Assembly: GCF_016798325.1 (NCBI RefSeq) | Contig: NZ_JAERVO010000002.1 | Span: 248,001-312,000, forward strand | Direction of reading: 5' to 3' | Length of the DNA: 64,000 nucleotides | DNA from: Marinobacter mangrovi | GTDB lineage: Bacteria; Pseudomonadota; Gammaproteobacteria; Pseudomonadales; Oleiphilaceae | Translations under genes and position numbers: made by a program | Notes under the pieces: model-generated | What the model saw: the letters and a program-made list of their open reading frames with translations, nothing else | Databases searched by the model: none | What the model was told of the DNA's origin: nothing | Part shown: in pieces, positions 1 through 8,481 of the stretch | Numbering within the stretch: the first letter of the stretch is position 1 | Layout: each line of letters begins with the position of its first letter

Positions 1-296
1 ACCTGTTTCAGGAAACGGCCGAGCAGCCAGGAACGCGCTTTGGGATCGCAGACCGGATTGGCGAAAACGATATTGAACCGAAACCCGGGAATGCGCACGA
101 CCCGGTAGGCAATGAATCCGATGCTGCGTGCGCCGAAGCGCGGTGTGTCCTGTTGCAGTGTGAAATAGGCGCTGGACTGGCTGCCGTAACGGGCCAGCAG
201 GGCCTGACAATCCGCCAGGGTCAGGTTGCCGTCGCAATCTTCGTTTGGCGAAAAGGCATCATGCAGTACCGTCGAAGAAGAAGGTAGCGAGGTCAT
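1..296 (-). CDS. DUF2156 (phosphatidylglycerol lysyltransferase C-terminal type) protein, partial
   Basis: Runs off the left edge; the first 98 codons are visible on the minus strand. The start ATG at 296 has an AGGAAG ribosome site about 8 nt upstream. Visible motifs include SAYFTLQ, then GFIAYRVVRIPG, then an FANPVCDP stretch. This order (aromatic strand, GFI-Y strand, then a G/N-D/N-P turn) is typical of the DUF2156/LPG-synthase C-terminal domain, a tandem GNAT-like fold found in MprF and in stand-alone proteins. There is no membrane segment before the domain, so this is a stand-alone soluble version rather than a full MprF flippase-synthase. The family transfers aminoacyl groups to lipids in MprF; the substrate here is unknown. 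The family call is by recalled pattern only. Confidence 0.6.
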   Translation of the reverse strand, partial: MTSLPSSSTVLHDAFSPNEDCDGNLTLADCQALLARYGSQSSAYFTLQQDTPRFGARSIGFIAYRVVRIPGFRFNIVFANPVCDPKARSWLLGRFLKQ

Positions 297-481
297 GGAC
301 TTGAACTTCCTGTTTCGTGTTGGTCGTTTTTTGATCTTTTTCTTTATTTTTTACACCGGCCTGTTTCAGGCGTATACCTTCAATCCGTTCCGATTGCCGG
401 ATTCATGACCAGCCGCACACTATTGGATCAAATCACTGAAATATTAAGATTATTGATTGTTGGACAATAGGATTTAATCGA

Positions 482-510
482 TTGGCGAGCTTCAAGGGTC
501 CCGCTATGCT
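482..510 (+). promoter_or_regulatory. Sigma-70-like promoter for the L,D-transpeptidase gene
   Basis: TTGGCG (482-487), a 17-nt spacer and TATGCT (505-510). Transcription would begin near 517, which leaves a leader of about 80 nt if translation starts at 597 and makes the in-frame ATG at 519 unlikely. Apart from this promoter, the gap 297-596 shows nothing else I can name. Confidence 0.4.
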
Positions 511-596
511 GTAACGCAATGGCAAGATACGTGCGGATGCCCGGTCAGGGACGACAGACAACGGTAACCATGGGGGCCGGTAAACGGAGTTGTTGG

Positions 597-2252
597 ATGT
601 ACAAAGGATTAACGGCGAGTGTTGTGGTGGTGCTGCTCATCGTGGGGCTGGTTCCCCCGGCCGGGGCAGACGAGATGTTACGGCAGCGGCTGGAAGCGAT
701 TCAGGCGGGCTATACGGTGGCCGCCGGTGGTGAGCCCCTGGTTGCGACCGCCGCACTGAGCGATTTCTACGAATCCCGCGGCTACACCCCTGCCTGGACC
801 CGGCCCGAGCTGCGAGACGATTGGATGAGCGTGCTGGCCGGTATCGCCGGCGACGGTCTGGTGCCCGACGACTACCACGCCAGGGCGCTGGCCGAGCTGC
901 AACAGGACAGCGAGACAGAACACTCGCAGGCGGCCCTGGCGGATCGGGATCTGTTGCTTTCCGACAGTTTCCTGTTGCTGGCGTCGCACCTGCTCGATGG
1001 CAAAGTCGATCCGGAAACGACCGACCCCGAATGGCAGGCCGAAAGGCATCAGCGCGAGCTCTACCAAATGCTGTCCCAGGCTTTGGATAGCGGCAACCTG
1101 GTGGCCACCGTCGACGCCTTGCGACCGACCCAGACGGGCTACCAGGCCTTACGCAGTGCCCACGGCCGATTGGCGGCCATGGCCAACATGGAGTGGCCGC
1201 CGATTCCCGCCGGACCGTCCATTGAGGTAGGGGATCGCGATGACCGTTTGCCCGTCATCCGGCAACGCTTGCGCCTGCTGGGGGATCTCCGGGACGCGGA
1301 GGCAGGTGACCCGGTTGCGGATGTGTTTGACGACCGGCTTGAACCGGTGATCCGCGCCTTCCAGCGCCGACACGGCCTGACGGACGACGGTATCATCGGG
1401 CGCAAGACCCTGGCGATGGTTAACCTGAGTCCGGCACAGCGGCTTGACCGGGTGGACCTTAACCTGGAGCGGTGGCGCTGGCTGCCGGACAGCCTGGGGC
1501 TGCGTTACGTCCTGGTGAACATCGCTGCGTTTGAGATGGAAGTCGTACAGGGCGATCAGGTCGTCATGGAAAAGCCGGTGATTGTCGGGCAGCCCTACCG
1601 GCGCACGCCGGTGTTCAGCGATCAGATCCGTTACCTGGTCCTGAACCCCACCTGGACCGTGCCCACCAAGCTGATCCTGCAGGACAAGCTGCCGCAGATC
1701 CTGAAGGATCCGGGTTATCTGGAGCGTCTGGGTTTCGAAGTCTACGAGGGCTGGGGTGCCGACCGGCGCCGCGTGGATGCGGCGACCGTGGACTGGAGCC
1801 GGGTGTCCGCCCGGAACCTGCCGTATCAGCTGGTGCAGGCGCCGGGGCCACAGAATGCGTTGGGGCAGGTAAAGTTCATGTTCCCCAACAAATACGACGT
1901 TTACCTGCACGACACGCCGTCGCGGGACCTGTTCCAGAAAAGCGCACGGACCTTCAGTTCCGGTTGCATCCGGCTCAAGGATCCGATGGAACTGGCCGCC
2001 TACCTGCTGAAGGGAAAACCCGGCTGGGATGAGGATCGTCTCAATGCCGTGCTGGCGTCCCGGAAAACCACCACCGTCCTGCTGGATGATCCGATACCGA
2101 TCCACCTGCAATACTGGACTGTCTGGGTCGACGGTCATGGAACGCTGCAGTTCCGGCCGGACATCTACGATCGCGACCCGGCGGTGCTGGCCGCGCTGCA
2201 CGAGTCACCGTCGGCAGGCTCGGCCGCCCAGGCCCGGCTGACCGGAGGCTGA
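597..2252 (+). CDS. L,D-transpeptidase, YcbB/LdtD family, periplasmic
   Basis: Forms 3-3 cross-links between peptidoglycan stem peptides in the periplasm. With the start at 597 (551 aa) the protein begins with a clean signal peptide ending near PPAGADE; GGAG lies 6 nt upstream. In-frame ATGs at 519 and 570 lack ribosome sites. An alpha-helical scaffold precedes a peptidoglycan-binding_1 domain (about residues 214-268, containing IRAFQRRHGLTDDGIIG). The YkuD catalytic domain follows (about 302-480) with the HDTP histidine near residue 438 and the catalytic SSGCIR motif with Cys near 457. The order scaffold, PG-binding, YkuD is that of LdtD, and the length is close to the E. coli enzyme. A second member of the family lies at 35.1-36.7 kb. 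The family is inherently beta-lactam tolerant except to carbapenems; that is family knowledge, not visible here. Confidence 0.88.
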   Translation: MYKGLTASVVVVLLIVGLVPPAGADEMLRQRLEAIQAGYTVAAGGEPLVATAALSDFYESRGYTPAWTRPELRDDWMSVLAGIAGDGLVPDDYHARALAELQQDSETEHSQAALADRDLLLSDSFLLLASHLLDGKVDPETTDPEWQAERHQRELYQMLSQALDSGNLVATVDALRPTQTGYQALRSAHGRLAAMANMEWPPIPAGPSIEVGDRDDRLPVIRQRLRLLGDLRDAEAGDPVADVFDDRLEPVIRAFQRRHGLTDDGIIGRKTLAMVNLSPAQRLDRVDLNLERWRWLPDSLGLRYVLVNIAAFEMEVVQGDQVVMEKPVIVGQPYRRTPVFSDQIRYLVLNPTWTVPTKLILQDKLPQILKDPGYLERLGFEVYEGWGADRRRVDAATVDWSRVSARNLPYQLVQAPGPQNALGQVKFMFPNKYDVYLHDTPSRDLFQKSARTFSSGCIRLKDPMELAAYLLKGKPGWDEDRLNAVLASRKTTTVLLDDPIPIHLQYWTVWVDGHGTLQFRPDIYDRDPAVLAALHESPSAGSAAQARLTGG

Positions 2253-2256
2253 GACG

Positions 2257-2276
2257 GAGCCCGACTAGTCGGGCTC
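2257..2276. terminator. Palindromic hairpin between convergent genes
   Basis: Perfect 20-nt palindrome made of GAGCCCGACT and its complement. It sits where the transpeptidase and the MFS gene converge and contains the MFS stop codon. No T-run follows on either side, so termination strength is uncertain. Confidence 0.4.
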
Positions 2277-3470
2277 TGGGACCAGCTGCCCGCCGTTCTC
2301 ATGGCGCCAGGCCATCATGAAGATGCCCAGCCCCGCAACGGCCATCACCGCACCGACGTATCCGGTGGACTGCCAGCCCAGGCCGGCGGTAATCGCCATG
2401 CCGCCGAGCCAGGGGCCAAGGGCGTTGGCCACGTTGAATGCGGCGTGGTGGGACGCGGCAGCCAGCGTCTGGGCCTCGTTTGCCACATCCATCAGGCGAG
2501 TTTGCAGCGCCGGCCCGAGGGCGGACATCTGGGCGACCAGGAAGCAGATCAGCAGCAGACTCCAGACCGATCCCGTGGCGAGCGGAAACAGCATCAGCAT
2601 GCCGATGGCCCAGATCAGCAGCAGGCCCACGCAGCGGAACTGCAGGCGGTCAAACAGCCAGCCGCCGAGGATGTTGCCGATAAAACCGCCCAACCCAAAC
2701 ACCGCCAGGGCGATGGGGATCCAGAACGGTTCCACCTTTGTCACGTTCAACAGGGTGGGCGCCAGGTAACTGAACACGCAGAACATACCGGCAAAGCCAA
2801 TCGCGCCGATGGCGAGGGCGTACCAGAGCTGGGCACCGCGGAAGGCCCGGACTTCATGCAGCGGGCTGTTGCGCGGTTCGTCCCGGTTGAGGGGCAGGAA
2901 GAAAAACACCAGCACCGCGGTCAGGGCGGCGATGCCGCCGACAAACATGTAGGCGTAGCGCCAGTTCAGGGATTGGCCCAGCACCGTGGCCAGCGGGTTG
3001 CCGATCAACAAAGCCAGCGTCAGCCCCATCATCACCCGACTGACCGCTTTGGCGCGCTGGTTGACCGGCACCAGCGAGGCCGCCACCAGCGCGGCTACAC
3101 CGAAATAGGCCCCGTGGGGCAGGCCGGCAATAAAGCGGAAAACCATCAGGGAGTCATAACCTGGCGCCAGGGCGCTGGCGACGTTCCCCAGTGCGTAAAA
3201 CGCCATCAGCAGGATCAGCAGATGCCGCCGGAACAGCCGCGCGCCCAGGATGGCGAGCAGCGGTGCGCCCACCACAACACCCAGTGCATAGGCGCTGATC
3301 AGGTGGCCGACTTCCGGTTCGCTGACGCCCAGGTCACTGGACAGGTTGGGCATCAGCCCCATGATGGCGAATTCACCGGTACCGATCCCGAAACCGCCCA
3401 TGGCGAGTGCCAGTTCGATCAGCAATACCTTGAATTTTGAAAATTCATGCAATGGCGCCTGGGCCGACAT
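2265..3470 (-). CDS. MFS transporter, DHA1 (AraJ/YdhP-like) family
   Basis: A 401-residue inner-membrane protein with 12 predicted hydrophobic segments. Near the N-terminus it has the GTGEFAIMGLMPNLS stretch characteristic of AraJ/NepI/YdhP-type DHA1 carriers, followed by GARLFRRH in the loop after TM2, matching the MFS motif A position. The R-x-G-like segment FRFIAGLPHGAYFG in TM4 also fits this subfamily. These carriers are proton-driven exporters of sugars, purines or drugs; the substrate cannot be read from sequence. Start 3470 has AGGGA upstream. It is divergent from the zinc protease gene with about 260 nt between them. Confidence 0.85.
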   Translation of the reverse strand: MSAQAPLHEFSKFKVLLIELALAMGGFGIGTGEFAIMGLMPNLSSDLGVSEPEVGHLISAYALGVVVGAPLLAILGARLFRRHLLILLMAFYALGNVASALAPGYDSLMVFRFIAGLPHGAYFGVAALVAASLVPVNQRAKAVSRVMMGLTLALLIGNPLATVLGQSLNWRYAYMFVGGIAALTAVLVFFFLPLNRDEPRNSPLHEVRAFRGAQLWYALAIGAIGFAGMFCVFSYLAPTLLNVTKVEPFWIPIALAVFGLGGFIGNILGGWLFDRLQFRCVGLLLIWAIGMLMLFPLATGSVWSLLLICFLVAQMSALGPALQTRLMDVANEAQTLAAASHHAAFNVANALGPWLGGMAITAGLGWQSTGYVGAVMAVAGLGIFMMAWRHENGGQLVPEPD

Positions 3471-3733
3471 GGTATCCCTATTGTGTCTGGAGACCCCGCA
3501 GTGATCGCGCGAGTGGGATCAGGGGCAAACATGGAAGTGATTAGGATACGTATTATCCGTGTCGGTGGGCGTGAAAGGTATAAGCGATTCCGCGAATGCA
3601 GGATGATCCGGTAGCGGTTGGTTTTTATACCCATTTGGTCGTTGGTGGGTACCCGCGCTGGGCTATAGTCAAGGGACACCCGGTTTTGTGCCGTCGGGCG
3701 ATCCTTTCGGATGCGATAGGGGAGGCGATGGCC

Positions 3734-4639
3734 ATGCGCTGGCGGGGTCGACAGCAGAGCAGTCATGTAGAGGATCGGCGTGGCGACACCGCCGGGTACT
3801 CGGCGGCCGGCGCGGGCGGCATGATGCTGTTGCGCTTCCTGCCGGCCCTGTTGCGCAGCAAGGTCGGGCGTACCGTGCTGATACTGGCGGTTGTCGTGGT
3901 TGTCGGCGCCCGATTCATGGGCGTCGATCTTCTGCCCATGCTGCTGGGCACCAGTGTGTCCACCACCCAGTCTCCCCGGGAACTGAGTGCCGCCGATCAG
4001 GAACTGGTGGAGTTTGTGTCCGTCGTCCTGGCGGATACCGAGCAAACCTGGAACGAGCAGTTCGCCGCTCTGGGCGGGCGTTATCGTGAGCCGACACTGG
4101 TGCTGTTCTCGGGACGGGTCAATTCCGCTTGCGGTCTGGCCAGTGCGGCGGTCGGGCCGTTCTACTGCCCTGCCGACCAACAAGTGTATCTGGATCTCTC
4201 CTTTTTCCACGATCTGAAAACGCGCTTTGCCGCGCCGGGTGATTTTGCCCAGGCCTACGTGATTGCCCACGAAGTCGGCCATCATGTGCAGACGCTGATG
4301 GGCATCAGCGACAAGGTGCGCCAGGCGGGGCAGGGACGCAGTCAGGCGACCGTGAACGCCTTGTCGGTTCGCCAGGAATTACAGGCCGACTGCTTTGCCG
4401 GCGTGTGGGGGCATGCCGCTCACACCGAGCGGCAGATGCTGGAAGCGGGCGACCTGGACGAGGCGTTGAACGCAGCCAGCGCCATTGGTGACGACCGCCT
4501 GCAACGCCAGGCCGGCGGGTCGGTCGTACCGGACAGCTTCACTCACGGCACGTCCGAGCAGCGGGTGCGCTGGTTCCGGCAAGGCTTCGACAGCGGCGAG
4601 ATCCGCACCTGCAATACCTTTGACGCGAATCCCCTTTAA
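3734..4639 (+). CDS. ypfJ: YpfJ/KPN_02809-type neutral zinc metallopeptidase
   Basis: A 301-residue protein of the neutral zinc metallopeptidase family (PF04228). The start at 3734 is chosen because family members begin with MRWxGR and because a GGGGAGG ribosome site lies just upstream; ATG 3728 and the longer frame back to 3596 are less likely. A glycine-rich segment is followed by one membrane segment (about residues 38-55, KVGRTVLILAVVVVVGARF), so it is membrane-anchored with the protease domain probably periplasmic. The zinc motif HEVGHH falls at residues 179-184, and the downstream ELQADCFAGVW segment carries the expected further ligand region. The physiological substrate of the family is not established. 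Confidence 0.87.
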   Translation: MRWRGRQQSSHVEDRRGDTAGYSAAGAGGMMLLRFLPALLRSKVGRTVLILAVVVVVGARFMGVDLLPMLLGTSVSTTQSPRELSAADQELVEFVSVVLADTEQTWNEQFAALGGRYREPTLVLFSGRVNSACGLASAAVGPFYCPADQQVYLDLSFFHDLKTRFAAPGDFAQAYVIAHEVGHHVQTLMGISDKVRQAGQGRSQATVNALSVRQELQADCFAGVWGHAAHTERQMLEAGDLDEALNAASAIGDDRLQRQAGGSVVPDSFTHGTSEQRVRWFRQGFDSGEIRTCNTFDANPL

Positions 4640-4648
4640 AAGCCCGAA

Positions 4649-7504
4649 CTAGGAGCCCGAGGTCTGTTGGGCGGCGCTGTTCATGGGCGGCACCGGCGCG
4701 GCTGTCCGAATATGGATATCCCGCTGCGGGAAGGGGATTTCCACGCCGGCTTCGCGCAGGGCCCGGGTGATTGAGGAATGCAATTCGTGGGACAGGGGCA
4801 TGAAGTCCATCAGGTCCCGGACGAATGCCCGAATCTCGAAATCGATGCTGCTGTCGCCCAGGCCCACACAGAACACCGCCGGCGCCGGATCCTCCACCAC
4901 CCGCTCGTTATCGAGGGTTACGCGGTAGAGAACGTCACGGACCTTGTCGACGTCCGAACCGTAGGCCACGCCCACCCGGATGATGACCCGGGTAATCGGG
5001 TCGGACAGGGTCCAGTTGGTCAGATCCTGAGTGACGAAGGTCTTGTTGGGAATGATCTGTTCCTTGCGGTCCCAGTCCATCAGGGTCGTCGCGCGGATAC
5101 GGATACGGGTCACGGTGCCGGTGATGCCGTCGATCGTGACCGTATCGCCGACCCGTATGGGCCGCTCGAACAACAGGATGATGCCGGAGACGAAGTTGGC
5201 GACGATTTCCTGAAGACCGAAACCGAGACCGACGCCCAGTGCGGCCACCAACCATTGCAGTTTGGACCATTGCAGCCCCAGCACGGCCAGGGAAATACTC
5301 GCTCCCAGGAAAACGATGACGTACTTGGCGAGCGTCGTGATGGCATAGCCGGAACCCGGTTCCAGATTCAGCCGGCTGAGGATCATCACTTCCAGGGTAC
5401 CCGGCAGGTTCCTGGCCGCGACCACGGTGCCGGCCACAAACAACAGGGCCACCAGCAGGTCCCCCAGGGTGATTGGCATCAGATCCTCTTTACCGCTGCC
5501 GGTGCTGATGTTCCAGAGTGTGACGCTGTCGAACAGCTGCAGGGCCGGTATGACGTCCTTCCACATGAACCACAGGCCGGTTACCGCGATGGCCAGTGCC
5601 AGGATTCTCAGCAGTGACGTACTCTGTTGGCTGATGTCCTTGAGGTTCATCTCCGGCATGTCCAGGGCTGGCGGGACGCCTTCACCCGTGGATTCGGCTG
5701 CCTCCCGTGCTTCGGCCATCTTGCGCTCATTGGCTCGCTGTTCCAGCAGGCGCTCCAGGGTCAGGCGCCGCTCACGCACCGACAGGGCGCGCAGGCCAAG
5801 GAAGTAAAGGAGGATGACAAAGGCCAGCCAGCAAATGGAAATAAACAGACTGCCTTCCAATTGGACGGCCGTGTAGTGGTAGCCCATCAGGGAGGCCAGG
5901 GCCAGGAGCATGGGGGTGGCGACGGCGAACCAGTGCAGGATACGCAGCGTCCGGTTGTTTAGCCGGCGGTGACGAACCGCCGCCATGGTGCGATGCGCAA
6001 AGGTGGCCAGGGCTGCCGACGCCACCAGGAACAGGATGCGCCCCAGACTATCCCGATAGACGGCCCCGTCCGGGGTTTCCAGCGTCGGCATGACAATGGT
6101 GATGGGAATCAACACGGCCATCAGGATGGGGATTTCCCGACGGATGCCCTGGAGGGTCTTCGGATTCCACTTGAAGTGACGTTCCCCGAGGCCGGCCTGA
6201 CGGGCCACCTTATGCACGAGGTTCAGCAGCAGCATGATGAAGGCGGCGGCGCCGAAACCTTTGGATATGGCGCTGAAGAATTCGTTGCCTTCCTTGACCA
6301 GCAGCGTGCCCAGTGACAACAACAGCACTCCCGGAAGGGACAGCAGCAGGCTGTAAAGCAGGGCCATCAGTGTCATGGGGAAGGCATCGTGCCCCACGTT
6401 GCCGACGTATTCGCCGGTGTCGATCAGGGCCTTGCGGATCGTCCGGCGCTTGACCAGCAGGGCCGCCAGTACCAACACCAGCAAGGCCATGCGGAACCCC
6501 CGCTCGCTGACGGAGGCGCTGATCGCCGATTTCACTGCGGACCATTTGAACGAAGACGCGAACCAGGCCAGACCCTGGTAGAGCTGGTTAAAGGTGTCCT
6601 TGCTGACCACATCGGCGCTTGGCAGCCAGAACAGACGCTGTTGCAGCAGCTCCTGGTAGGCATCGACCCGATCCCGCAGCTGGGTCACCGTGCTGTAGTA
6701 CTCGTTGAGCACTTCGATGTGATCGGTCACGGCCTTGTGGAGCTGGCGCAGCAGGTCGGCGCGCTTCTGTCGCATTTGCCCCTGGGCGTTGTTGTCCGGG
6801 TTCATGACGGCTTCGTATTCTTCCAGCCGCAGTTGTTCTTCCCGGGCAGCGGAAAGCTGGTCACGAATGCCTTCGGTGAGCCCTTCGGCAATGGTCTGGC
6901 GGCGCAGGCGGTCAAGCCGCTGGCGCAGCAGGCGGGCGTAGTCGTCCGTCAGGTTCAAGCCCGCTTTTTCCAACCGCAGCTCGAAGCTCTTGTATTCGTC
7001 ATCCAGGCGCTTGAGCAGGCTGTCGGCATAGGCCAGTCGCTCGCGACTGTTCGCCAGCGCCACCAGGCGTTCATCCAGGGAGTTGCGCAGGGCCTGGATC
7101 TGCTGGCGGATATCCGCCGTCCGGGCGGAGGGCAACTGGCTTTGCAGCGGTTTGCCGGCATTGTCGTCGATCGCCGGCTGCACCGGGTTGGGAGACGGCT
7201 TCGGCGGTGGCTGCTTGTCCTTGTCCTGACGCTCTCCGGCCTTGTTCTCGCCGTCGTTGGCCTGGCCTGACTCGGACGGGTCTTTCTGTTTGTCAGCAGA
7301 CTGTTTGTCGGTAGCGTCGTCCTGCTGATCCTGGCTTTCTGTGGCCGCTTTCTTTTCCTGCCCGGGGTGGGGCAGCAGGTCCATCAGCGACGATTGTGCA
7401 TGGGCCGGTGTGCCGCAAAGGCACACCATCAGGAGCAGACAACGCATTACCCATACGGCTGGCGAAATCGGTCGGCGAGAAAGTCGGGGGTGTCTTAACG
7501 TCAT
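4649..7504 (-). CDS. MscS-family mechanosensitive channel, MscK/MscM-like, large form
   Basis: 951 residues: signal peptide (cleavage near AHAQS), a charged low-complexity stretch rich in K, D, Q and E (about 45-110), a periplasmic coiled-coil region (about 125-300), about eight extra membrane helices, and a C-terminal MscS domain (about 730-940). The pore helix contains the Gly/Ala-rich LGVGLGFGLQEIVANF segment followed by FERPIRVGDTV, the MscS hallmark. Family role: opens on membrane tension to release solutes during hypo-osmotic shock. It is shorter than E. coli MscK (about 1,120 aa), mainly in the periplasmic part. The start at 7504 has only a weak ribosome site; an internal ATG at 7447 would give a more compact signal peptide. 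It converges with the zinc protease gene with only 9 nt between them. Confidence 0.86.
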   Translation of the reverse strand: MTLRHPRLSRRPISPAVWVMRCLLLMVCLCGTPAHAQSSLMDLLPHPGQEKKAATESQDQQDDATDKQSADKQKDPSESGQANDGENKAGERQDKDKQPPPKPSPNPVQPAIDDNAGKPLQSQLPSARTADIRQQIQALRNSLDERLVALANSRERLAYADSLLKRLDDEYKSFELRLEKAGLNLTDDYARLLRQRLDRLRRQTIAEGLTEGIRDQLSAAREEQLRLEEYEAVMNPDNNAQGQMRQKRADLLRQLHKAVTDHIEVLNEYYSTVTQLRDRVDAYQELLQQRLFWLPSADVVSKDTFNQLYQGLAWFASSFKWSAVKSAISASVSERGFRMALLVLVLAALLVKRRTIRKALIDTGEYVGNVGHDAFPMTLMALLYSLLLSLPGVLLLSLGTLLVKEGNEFFSAISKGFGAAAFIMLLLNLVHKVARQAGLGERHFKWNPKTLQGIRREIPILMAVLIPITIVMPTLETPDGAVYRDSLGRILFLVASAALATFAHRTMAAVRHRRLNNRTLRILHWFAVATPMLLALASLMGYHYTAVQLEGSLFISICWLAFVILLYFLGLRALSVRERRLTLERLLEQRANERKMAEAREAAESTGEGVPPALDMPEMNLKDISQQSTSLLRILALAIAVTGLWFMWKDVIPALQLFDSVTLWNISTGSGKEDLMPITLGDLLVALLFVAGTVVAARNLPGTLEVMILSRLNLEPGSGYAITTLAKYVIVFLGASISLAVLGLQWSKLQWLVAALGVGLGFGLQEIVANFVSGIILLFERPIRVGDTVTIDGITGTVTRIRIRATTLMDWDRKEQIIPNKTFVTQDLTNWTLSDPITRVIIRVGVAYGSDVDKVRDVLYRVTLDNERVVEDPAPAVFCVGLGDSSIDFEIRAFVRDLMDFMPLSHELHSSITRALREAGVEIPFPQRDIHIRTAAPVPPMNSAAQQTSGS

Positions 7505-7618
7505 GAATTGGAAGCGTCCTGTGCCCGGTTAGCCCCCATTAGTGTAACCACAAAGGCCGTCAGATGAGAGCCGGTACCGATGAACAGGTTGTCACGGACG
7601 ACGTTTTCCAGTGTGACA

Positions 7619-8311
7619 TTAGTCAACCGATGCAATTTCATGATGACTCAGTTGGCGGCATTCACCGGGAGCCAGGGACGGGTCCAGCTGTATGTCACCC
7701 ATGCTTTCCCGGTGCAGGGCAACCACCCGGTTGCCGACCGCCGTAAACATCCGCTTCACCTGATGGTAGCGCCCTTCGTAGATCGTCAGGCGCGCTTCGC
7801 AAAGGCCCAGCTGTTCGAGCTGGGCGGGCGAGGTGGTCAGGCCTTCGTAGGGGAAGTAGATGCCTTCGGCAAAACGGACCGCCGTCTCCGGCGTGATCGG
7901 CTGCAGCGTGCGCACGTGATAGACCTTGGAATGCCTTTCCCGGGGTTCCGTGAGCCGTCGTGACCAGTGACCGTCGTTGGTCAGGATCAGCAGTCCGGAC
8001 GTGGCCCGGTCGAGCCGACCGCCAATGTGGAGTTGTGGCCGCAGTACCGGATCCACCAGGTCGAGCACCGTCGGGTGCGTTGGATCGCGCGTGGCACTGA
8101 GATAGCCGGCGGGCTTGTGCAGCATCAGGTAATGCGCCTGACGGGACTGCAGTACTGATTCATCCAGCGTGACGGTATGGAAACGGCCGACGGTGACGGT
8201 CGGGTTGCGTTCCGTGACGCTGTCCATCTCGACGCGACCGCCGGCAATGGCCTGGCGTGCGGCTTTCTGGCTGCTGCGGGTGTGTTTGCTGATGAACCGG
8301 TCGAGTCTCAT
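7619..8311 (-). CDS. rsuA: RsuA/RluB-family 16S/23S rRNA pseudouridine synthase
   Basis: An S4 RNA-binding domain (about residues 1-50, MRLDRFISKHT) is followed by the pseudouridine synthase domain with the catalytic Asp near residue 101 in GGRLDRATSGLLIL. Later family motifs EGRYHQVKRMF and VVALHRES are present. The domain order, the roughly 230-aa length and the RLDRATSGL variant fit RsuA (16S U516) best, but RluE/RluB specificity cannot be excluded. The start at 8311 follows RsuA homologues beginning MRLDKF; the frame stays open upstream to 8377, with another ATG at 8320. No strong ribosome site marks any of them. Confidence 0.83.
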   Translation of the reverse strand: MRLDRFISKHTRSSQKAARQAIAGGRVEMDSVTERNPTVTVGRFHTVTLDESVLQSRQAHYLMLHKPAGYLSATRDPTHPTVLDLVDPVLRPQLHIGGRLDRATSGLLILTNDGHWSRRLTEPRERHSKVYHVRTLQPITPETAVRFAEGIYFPYEGLTTSPAQLEQLGLCEARLTIYEGRYHQVKRMFTAVGNRVVALHRESMGDIQLDPSLAPGECRQLSHHEIASVD

Positions 8312-8481
8312 GGCGGCCATTATGCCACGGGCAGGTGTCGGGGCCGCTGTCATTGTGTGAGTGATACATCTTTTCACAAAAACACGGGCAGTATTGGACT
8401 AGTATTCAACGCGATGCGCCGGCCGGAGTCGGTGCTGTGCTGGATTTAAAAAAGAAAACAAAGCATTCGAGGGATCGTTCA

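Noticed and set aside
226-408. 60-codon plus-strand frame near the left edge
   Set aside because: Overlaps the start of the DUF2156 gene and lacks a ribosome site; its hydrophobic tail comes from AT-rich intergenic DNA.
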